Translations under genes and position numbers: made by a program | NCBI GenBank assembly: GCA_029857875.1 | Contig: JAOUGB010000175.1 | Location: forward strand, 1-5,774 | Reading direction: 5' to 3' | Origin: Desulfobacteraceae bacterium | Lineage (GTDB): Bacteria; Desulfobacterota; Desulfobacteria; Desulfobacterales; UBA11574 | Length of the DNA stretch: 5,774 bases | Part shown: piece by piece, positions 1 to 4,010 of the stretch | Layout of the letters: the number at the start of each line of letters is the position of its first letter | Numbering within the stretch: the first letter of the stretch is position 1 | Notes under the pieces: model-generated | Database searches by the model: none | Told to the model about the DNA's origin: nothing | What the model saw: the letters and a program-made list of their open reading frames with translations, nothing else

Positions 1-1
1 T

Positions 2-352
2 GTCACCCCTGAACTTGGACAAAAAGATTTTCTCTCGCTTCCCAAGCAAAGCCCCTTGCCGCTGGGGATCGTTCTCTCCGGCAACTGGCCCCTTTGTATT
101 TCACGCGCTCTATCGAACGATTTGGAAACTGAAACATCTTTTACCAGTCCAAAAGGTGAGGCAGCCTGGGTTAAAAAATTCGAATCCGACTATTGGGTAT
201 TTCCCAACTGGCAACTCGATTTAAGCATCAAACGAGATGCCCTCGAGAAGGCAGGCTACAGACTGTTTGTCCATCTTTTGGAGCCGATTCCAAAAGATGT
301 GGCCTTGAAAAAGAGACCTGGTCTTTGGAACTGGGAGTTGGAACTTCTTTAA
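2..352 (+). CDS. C-terminal part of a peptidase U32-like protein (5' end outside the window)
   Basis: The frame is open from the left edge (codon 1 at position 2) to a TAA at 350-352, giving 116 residues without the true start. An internal ATG at 56 is in the same frame but lies in the middle of conserved-looking sequence, so it is not the start. Recognisable stretches are LPLGIVLSGNWPLCISR (about residues 20-36), FTSPKGEAAWV, SDYWVFPNWQLDL and the closing RPGLWNWELELL. I associate this style of C-terminus with U32-family proteins of sulfate-reducing bacteria. This is recall of family pattern, not a search. U32 proteins include collagenase-like peptidases and tRNA/23S rRNA hydroxylation factors (TrhP, RlhA), and which role applies here cannot be told from the tail. 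There is no signal peptide or membrane segment in the visible part. No hairpin terminator follows the stop; the 293-base repeat-bearing gap suggests it is not in one operon with the next gene. Confidence 0.6.
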   Translation, partial: VTPELGQKDFLSLPKQSPLPLGIVLSGNWPLCISRALSNDLETETSFTSPKGEAAWVKKFESDYWVFPNWQLDLSIKRDALEKAGYRLFVHLLEPIPKDVALKKRPGLWNWELELL

Positions 353-430
353 TATTCAAGCATGTATCTATTAACGCATGTAATGTTAGGATGTTTTTCC
401 TCTATTTCAGGAGATATTTGTTTCAAGAAG

Positions 431-468
431 TGCCTAAAATTTTAAGTGAACTAAAGTGAGCTAAAATT
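431..468 (-). repeat. Degenerate 10-base repeat island, minus-oriented (copies of the TTTAGNNCAC family)
   Basis: On the plus strand this reads as units of about 10 bases: TTAAGTGAAC (442-451), TAAAGTGAGC (452-461), TAAAATTAAG (462-471), preceded by TGCCTAAA (431-438). On the minus strand these become GTTCACTTAA and GCTCACTTTA, the same family as the islands at 591-620 and 1140-1176 but in opposite orientation. Its core CTAAAGTGAGCTAAA (451-465) is the exact reverse complement of 601-615. No coding potential is seen. The function is unknown. Confidence 0.7.
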
Positions 469-515
469 AAGGAATGCACTTTCACCGCAGTCAAATTATA
501 AACTGGTGAGAACTA

Positions 516-532
516 TAACTTCATAGAAGTTA
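516..532. promoter_or_regulatory. 17-base perfect dyad (possible operator or small hairpin) upstream of yjbQ
   Basis: TAACTTC (516-522) and GAAGTTA (526-532) are perfect inverted repeats around ATA. The dyad lies about 115 bases before the yjbQ start. It could bind a dimeric regulator if the promoter lies nearby, but I find no convincing -35/-10 pair next to it. The stem is AU-rich and not followed by a T-run, so it is not a terminator. A 7-base dyad can arise by chance in a few kilobases. Confidence 0.3.
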
Positions 533-590
533 GATCAATCATGAAAAAATATTCGTAACATTTTATTGAGTATTCATATCTTGAAAACAA

Positions 591-620
591 CTTTAGTCAC
601 TTTAGCTCACTTTAGGCATT
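591..620 (+). repeat. 9-10-base repeat island just upstream of yjbQ (TTTAGNNCAC family)
   Basis: Three head-to-tail units are seen: TTTAGTCAC (592-600), TTTAGCTCAC (601-610) and TTTAGGCATT (611-620). The last ends 14 bases before the yjbQ ribosome binding site, so the island is probably in the yjbQ promoter or leader region. Segment 601-615 pairs perfectly with 451-465, and TTTAGGCA (611-618) with TGCCTAAA (431-438). Confidence 0.75.
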
Positions 621-645
621 TTAAACTTCCAATTGGAGGACAACC

Positions 646-1083
646 ATGAAATCTGTAGCAATATTTACCGACGCTATCGACATTGAACTGAAAACCGGTC
701 CGGATATGTTTGACATTACATCGGAACTTGAACAGCGAATCAAAACATCAGATATTGAAAACGGGAATCTTTGCGCCACAATGGTGGGATCCACCGGGTC
801 GATTACCACCATAGAATTCGAACCCGGGGTGGTGGAAGATTTAAAAAGGGCCATCAATACGCTGGCTCCGCCCGGACTGGAATATGAACATGAAAAGGCC
901 TGGCACGACGGCAATGGACACAGCCATGTCCAGGCCGCGATTCTTGGACCGTCCATTGTTTTGCCGGTTCGAAATGGAAAACTCAGACGGGGAACCTGGC
1001 AACAGGTGGTTGCCATCAATCACGACAACCGTCCAAGGACACGGACCGTCGAAGTGACCATCATTGGTACCAAACAGGATTGA
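646..1083 (+). CDS. yjbQ: YjbQ / UPF0047 family protein (secondary thiamine-phosphate synthase-type)
   Basis: A 145-residue cytoplasmic protein, close to the usual 130-145 of the family. The C-terminal half carries the UPF0047 signature: SIVLPVRNGKLRRGTWQQV (residues 103-121), with the spacing S-x2-L-x-V-x2-G-x4-GTWQ-x-V. It is preceded by the His/Asp-rich segment HDGNGHSHVQAAILGPS (87-103) and followed by the strand TRTVEVTIIG (132-141). Some family members have weak thiamine-phosphate synthase activity and can rescue thiE mutants; the main physiological role of the family is not settled. Where many members have a His-Thr-Thr segment in the N-terminal half, this one reads GSTGSITTIEFEPG (48-61). 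I believe this is the variant common in archaea and strict anaerobes. The start is fixed by GGAGGA at 635-640, five bases before ATG. Repeat islands flank it on both sides and no gene abuts it, so it is probably transcribed alone. No signal peptide or membrane segment is seen. Confidence 0.92.
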   Translation: MKSVAIFTDAIDIELKTGPDMFDITSELEQRIKTSDIENGNLCATMVGSTGSITTIEFEPGVVEDLKRAINTLAPPGLEYEHEKAWHDGNGHSHVQAAILGPSIVLPVRNGKLRRGTWQQVVAINHDNRPRTRTVEVTIIGTKQD

Positions 1084-1131
1084 AAATTGAAATATTGATT
1101 ATTGACGATTGACGAAAGTCATTCCGATTGA
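1084..1131 (+). repeat. Heptad repeat NNATTGA, degenerate, just behind yjbQ
   Basis: Starting at the yjbQ stop, units read AAATTGA (1084-1090), AATATTGA (1091-1098, one base longer), TTATTGA (1099-1105) and CGATTGA (1106-1112). After a break there is CCGATTGA (1124-1131). The same NNATTGA unit occurs between qmoB and qmoC (3927-4010). No stable hairpin or T-run is seen, so this is not a recognisable terminator. The function is unknown. Confidence 0.65.
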
Positions 1132-1139
1132 CCTATTAT

Positions 1140-1176
1140 TTTAGGCACTTTAGATCACTTTAGGCACTTTAGGCAC
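1140..1176 (+). repeat. 9-10-base tandem repeat island downstream of yjbQ (TTTAGNNCAC family)
   Basis: Four contiguous units are seen: TTTAGGCAC (1140-1148), TTTAGATCAC (1149-1158), TTTAGGCAC (1159-1167) and TTTAGGCAC (1168-1176). The island has the same orientation as 591-620 and the opposite orientation to 431-468. The unit length alternates between 9 and 10, and the two bases after TTTAG vary. There is no open frame of note and no dyad within the island, so it is not a CRISPR array or a terminator. Confidence 0.85.
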
Positions 1177-1258
1177 TCTTTTAATAATGGATAGATTTTA
1201 TAATACCAGGCGAATCATGTATTGAAAAATCTAAATTGGTTATAATAATTGATTACCC

Positions 1259-1288
1259 TTGACAAATCGATTTAACCCTATTAATAAT
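1259..1288 (+). promoter_or_regulatory. Candidate sigma-70-type promoter of sat
   Basis: A perfect -35 TTGACA (1259-1264) is followed after 18 bases by AATAAT (1283-1288), which matches five of six bases of TATAAT. Transcription would start near 1295, leaving a leader of about 70 bases before the sat ATG at 1365. The spacer holds the 10-base palindrome AAATCGATTT (1264-1273), a possible operator position. The 8-base inverted repeat AGGCGAAT (1208-1215) / ATTCGCCT (1287-1294) brackets the promoter. Two exact TATAAT hexamers at 1199-1204 and 1241-1246 are alternatives but lack a good -35 at normal spacing. Confidence 0.45.
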
Positions 1289-1306
1289 TCGCCTTTGTGG
1301 AAATTG

Positions 1307-1329
1307 AAATGGTGTTGAAAAAGCCATTT
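1307..1329 (+). promoter_or_regulatory. Small hairpin in the presumed sat leader
   Basis: AAATGG (1307-1312) can pair with CCATTT (1324-1329), with a possible extra T-G wobble inside, around a loop of about 10 bases. It ends about 20 bases before the sat ribosome binding site (AAAGGAG, 1348-1354). It matches no riboswitch class I know and there is no conserved core, so it is best treated as a weak leader structure, possibly a chance one. Confidence 0.25.
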
Positions 1330-1364
1330 ATTTTAATAAACAAATTGAAAGGAGACGTTAACAA

Positions 1365-2648
1365 ATGTCAAAATTAATTCCACCCCATGGCGGCAAGGGT
1401 TTAACCTGCTGCCTGCTTGAAGGCGCCGAGCTTGATGCAGAAAAGAAAAAGGCCAAAGGCCTAAAGAAAATCACCATGTCCCATCGAGAAGTTGGAGACC
1501 TTATTATGATGGGTATCGGCGGATTCAGCCCGCTGACAGGCTTTATGACCAAAGCGGACTGGAAAGGTGTTTGTGAAAATTTTCAGCTTGCCGATGGAAC
1601 TTTCTGGCCCATTCCCGTAACACTTTCCGTGGACAAGGCCGATGCCGACAGCATCAAAAACGGCGATGAAATCGCCCTCTGTGACCCGGATACCGATGAA
1701 ATTATGGGAACCATGAAAGTCACGGAAAAATATGAATTGACCGAGGCCGACAAAAAATTTGAATGTGAAAAGATATACATGGGAGAAGGCACGCCTACCG
1801 TCGAGGAATTCTGGAAAATTGCTGGTGAAGATCATCCAGGTGTTCAGATGGTCATGGCACAGAAGGGCTTCAACCTTGCCGGAACAGTCAAAGTCTTGAG
1901 TGAAGGTGAGTATCCCACCAAATATGCCGGAGTCTATATGAGACCCGAAGAATCCCGCAGAATTTTTGAAGAAAAAGGATGGAGTGAAATTGCCGCCCTT
2001 CAGCTTAGAAACCCCATGCACAGATCCCATGAATATCTTTGCAAGATAGCCGTAGAGGTTTGTGACGGTGTCTATATTCACTCACTGGTGGGTAACCTAA
2101 AACCCGGTGATATTCCTGCCGAAGTTCGTGTAAAATGTATCGACTCCCTGGTAAAGAACTATTTTGTAGAAAAAAATGTGGTACAGGGCGGGTATCCCCT
2201 TGACATGCGCTATGCCGGCCCCAGAGAGGGCCTGCTTCATGCCACTTTCCGCCAGAATTACGGCTGTTCTCGAATGATTATCGGCCGTGACCATGCAGGC
2301 GTAGGCGATTTCTACGGCATGTTTGAAGCCCAGACCATCTTTGACAAAATCCCGACCTCCGACGATCCGGGAAAGAATTTGCTTTGCCAACCCTTAAAGA
2401 TCGACTGGACATTCTATTGTTTTAAGTGTGACGGCATGGCATCCCTCAGAACCTGCCCCCATGGCAAGGAAGATCGTGTGCTTCTTTCCGGAACCATGCT
2501 GCGCAAGCTCCTTTCAGAGGGCGGAGAACTTCCGGATCATTTCGGACGCGATGAAGTGGTTGAAATCCTGCGAAAGTACTACGAAGGACTCGAAGAAAAA
2601 GTCGAAATCAAGATGCACGGAGCCGCTACCGGCGACAACAAAAAATAG
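1365..2648 (+). CDS. sat: Sulfate adenylyltransferase (ATP sulfurylase), dissimilatory type
   Basis: Catalyses ATP + sulfate to APS + pyrophosphate in the cytoplasm, the activation step of sulfate respiration. At 427 residues it has the single-chain Sat length and no fused APS kinase domain. Visible motifs are the nucleotide-binding [13 protein letters not shown] (213-225, with the HxxH pair H219/H222), [11 protein letters not shown] (307-317) and [12 protein letters not shown] (375-386). A zinc/cobalt-type site is suggested by C352 and C355 (CFKC) with C364 and H366 (TCPHG); this Cys3His site is known from Sat of sulfate reducers and Archaeoglobus. The N-terminal PUA-like domain (about 1-160) includes [10 protein letters not shown] (52-61). 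AAAGGAG at 1348-1354, ten bases before ATG, supports the start. sat stands alone on its strand: a candidate promoter lies at 1259-1288 and a strong terminator at 2681-2716. It converges with qmoBC rather than leading a sat-apr-qmo operon. In most sulfate reducers Sat is driven forward by pyrophosphatase. Confidence 0.97.
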   Translation: MSKLIPPHGGKGLTCCLLEGAELDAEKKKAKGLKKITMSHREVGDLIMMGIGGFSPLTGFMTKADWKGVCENFQLADGTFWPIPVTLSVDKADADSIKNGDEIALCDPDTDEIMGTMKVTEKYELTEADKKFECEKIYMGEGTPTVEEFWKIAGEDHPGVQMVMAQKGFNLAGTVKVLSEGEYPTKYAGVYMRPEESRRIFEEKGWSEIAALQLRNPMHRSHEYLCKIAVEVCDGVYIHSLVGNLKPGDIPAEVRVKCIDSLVKNYFVEKNVVQGGYPLDMRYAGPREGLLHATFRQNYGCSRMIIGRDHAGVGDFYGMFEAQTIFDKIPTSDDPGKNLLCQPLKIDWTFYCFKCDGMASLRTCPHGKEDRVLLSGTMLRKLLSEGGELPDHFGRDEVVEILRKYYEGLEEKVEIKMHGAATGDNKK

Positions 2649-2654
2649 AAAAAA

Positions 2655-2673
2655 AACCGGGCAACGCCTGGTT
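2655..2673 (+). other. Short hairpin directly behind the sat stop codon
   Basis: AACCGGGC (2655-2662) pairs with GCCTGGTT (2666-2673), eight pairs including one G-T wobble, around the three-base loop AAC. It begins six bases after the TAG of sat and ends seven bases before the main terminator stem. It lacks a T-run, so it is not itself a terminator; a role in mRNA 3'-end stability is an inference. Confidence 0.45.
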
Positions 2674-2680
2674 ACTTAAC

Positions 2681-2716
2681 AAAAAAGGGGAGACAATTTT
2701 TGTCTCCCCTTTTTTT
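2681..2716. terminator. Bidirectional rho-independent terminator shared by sat and qmoC
   Basis: A perfect 15-base stem, AAAAAAGGGGAGACA (2681-2695) with TGTCTCCCCTTTTTT (2701-2715), closes a loop of five bases. The GC-rich core GGGGAGAC/GTCTCCCC is flanked by A6 on one side and T7 (2710-2716) on the other. Transcripts from either strand therefore end in a GC hairpin followed by a U-run. It lies 32 bases behind the sat stop and about 53 bases behind the qmoC stop, the expected position for both converging genes. Confidence 0.95.
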
Positions 2717-2768
2717 ATTATATGTTTTGAGATAAATTCTATGGTTAAATTTTTTACGAACCTTTCAG

Positions 2769-3908
2769 TTATTGCCTGCCTGAATATTCATTATATGCCA
2801 TGGCCACGGTTCGGTAGACGAGATGGGCCAGCTTTGAAAACGGCAGAAACGCAAACAGGTTGAAAACAAAGACGAGATGGATGAAGTACATCACGTACGT
2901 CACACCGGCCATTCCCGCCAGCCTTGTGGCTTCAGTAAGTACACCGGTCACACCGAGTCCAAATACAAGTCCCAGCAGATACCAATCCTTGTATGTGGAG
3001 GTCTGATCTTTTTTAGCCAGACGGTTTTTAATCATCAAAGCACTACCGATAATTAGTGCCACACCGGCGACATTTGCCAGCCATTTAACCGGATTCAATT
3101 GCGAATAGGGCCCATGCTGCTGAAAAACATAAAGTACAACAAAGAATATGTTTGTCACGATAAAAAGCCCTACAAATGACCAGAATACCATAAGATGGGC
3201 TGTGGCACGGTCTTTGTTTTCAGAACATTCTGAGAACTTGCTATGTTTTAATATGGTCGGTAAAATACCGGGAATCGCCTTGATGAATCCCATGAATTCG
3301 AATTCTTTTTTTCCTGTTTTACCTTCCAAGACTGCATTTTCATGGATATCACGGATAAACCGTTTCAATCCCAAAGCGAAAATCACGACCACCCAGATCG
3401 CCAATGGAACAAAAATCATATCCACCAGCCATGTGGAAAAAAACAAATGATGTGCAATTCCGTGCTCTCCCAAAGGGGGTGAAAAATCGAGCAACCCTGT
3501 GACAAGGCCCAGAACAATAAAGATGACCACGGGAATCCCCATGAGAATGGGGAGTTTCTTGGGATCGTTGACCGCCTTCCCCACTGATTTGGGCACCGCA
3601 TAATCTGCAATGGCATAGGATCGAATAGCTCCCAGTACTTCACCCGGTTTTGCACCACGGGGGCACATGGTCGTACAATCCCCGCAATGATGACACAGCC
3701 AGATATCAAGATTGCCGACAAGTCTGTCCTTTAACCCCCAGGATGCCGCAATCATCTCCTTTCGAGGGAAAGGTTTTGTGTCCGGAGAAATGGGGCAGGC
3801 CACCGAACAGGTTGCGCATTGGAAGCACTTTTTCAAAGTGTCGCCCCCGAGCCCGATGACTTCTTTAATAAAGCCGACATCAGGCTCTATCAGGTATTTG
3901 TCTGTCAT
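2769..3908 (-). CDS. qmoC: Quinone-interacting membrane-bound oxidoreductase subunit C
   Basis: A 379-residue membrane subunit that takes electrons from menaquinol and passes them to QmoB/QmoA, which serve APS reductase. The N-terminal, HdrC-like part carries two [4Fe-4S] motifs: CFQCATCSVACP (C28, C31, C34, C38) and CHHCGDCTTMCP (C72, C75, C78, C82). The C-terminal, HdrE-like cytochrome b part shows about six hydrophobic helices, near 118-140, 158-182, 238-262, 276-293, 308-326 and 337-358. Histidines in or near them, such as H149, H153, H154, H238, H344 and H362, are possible heme b ligands; I cannot assign pairs. The fusion of HdrC- and HdrE-like parts in one chain is the hallmark of QmoC. 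GGAGGT (3920-3915 on the minus strand), six bases before ATG, fixes the start. It follows qmoB by 102 bases in the same direction, with a hairpin-forming repeat region in the gap. Transcription ends at the terminator shared with sat. Confidence 0.96.
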   Translation of the reverse strand: MTDKYLIEPDVGFIKEVIGLGGDTLKKCFQCATCSVACPISPDTKPFPRKEMIAASWGLKDRLVGNLDIWLCHHCGDCTTMCPRGAKPGEVLGAIRSYAIADYAVPKSVGKAVNDPKKLPILMGIPVVIFIVLGLVTGLLDFSPPLGEHGIAHHLFFSTWLVDMIFVPLAIWVVVIFALGLKRFIRDIHENAVLEGKTGKKEFEFMGFIKAIPGILPTILKHSKFSECSENKDRATAHLMVFWSFVGLFIVTNIFFVVLYVFQQHGPYSQLNPVKWLANVAGVALIIGSALMIKNRLAKKDQTSTYKDWYLLGLVFGLGVTGVLTEATRLAGMAGVTYVMYFIHLVFVFNLFAFLPFSKLAHLVYRTVAMAYNEYSGRQ

Positions 3909-3926
3909 ATGGATACCTCCTGCTAT

Positions 3927-4010
3927 TAATTGAATATTGACGATTGAAGATTTTTGGTCTCATTTGGAGACTTGTTCAATCTTCAATCGCCAATTGAAAA
4001 TCATCAATCC
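3927..4010 (-). repeat. In-phase heptad repeats (NNATTGA) filling the qmoB-qmoC gap
   Basis: On the minus strand, directly after the qmoB stop, five consecutive 7-base units run in register: GGATTGA, TGATTTT, CAATTGG, CGATTGA, AGATTGA (4010 down to 3976). Three fit NNATTGA exactly. After a 28-base centre, three exact units appear in the opposite orientation, seen on the plus strand as TAATTGA, ATATTGA and CGATTGA (3927-3947). The unit is the same as in 1084-1131. The two blocks are inverted and can pair. Confidence 0.8.
3936..3994 (-). other. Intercistronic hairpin between qmoB and qmoC
   Basis: Segments 3936-3952 and 3978-3994 pair over 17 positions with a single mismatch (3940/3990). The innermost 12 pairs are perfect: CGATTGAAGATT with AATCTTCAATCG. 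Inside the 25-base loop, GTCTC (3957-3961) and GAGAC (3967-3971) form a second small stem. In the qmoBC transcript the fold lies 17 bases behind the qmoB stop and about 15 bases before the qmoC ribosome binding site. No U-run follows, so full termination is unlikely. It could affect mRNA processing or the QmoB:QmoC ratio (inference). Confidence 0.6.

Noticed and set aside
193..459. 88-codon plus-strand frame overlapping the U32-like end and the gap behind it
   Set aside because: It starts inside the U32-like gene in another frame, has no ribosome binding site, and runs into the repeat island.
516..532. Resemblance of the dyad to a loxP-type recombination site (ATAACTTC / GAAGTTA)
   Set aside because: Only the outer 7-8 bases of each arm agree. 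The arms are too short, the 8-base spacer is absent, and no recombinase gene is nearby.
541..558. Tiny frame ATG to TAA of five codons (MKKYS) as a leader peptide for yjbQ
   Set aside because: There is no ribosome binding site before it and no attenuator structure follows; this is expected by chance in AT-rich DNA.
621..1019. 132-codon open frame on the minus strand opposite yjbQ
   Set aside because: It overlaps the well-supported yjbQ, has no family resemblance, and would run into the upstream repeat island.
1140..1176. CRISPR-like array
   Set aside because: The units of 9-10 bases are contiguous with no unique spacers of CRISPR length, and no cas gene is present.
1294..1312. Rex-type operator (TTGTGAA...TTCACAA) before sat, expected because Rex controls sat in Desulfovibrio
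   Set aside because: Only the left half (TTTGTGGAA) resembles the site. The right half does not match, so the call cannot be supported.
1461..2081. 206-codon open frame on the minus strand opposite sat
   Set aside because: It is antisense to the conserved core of Sat, has no ribosome binding site, and its Phe/Gly-rich translation is typical of an antisense shadow.
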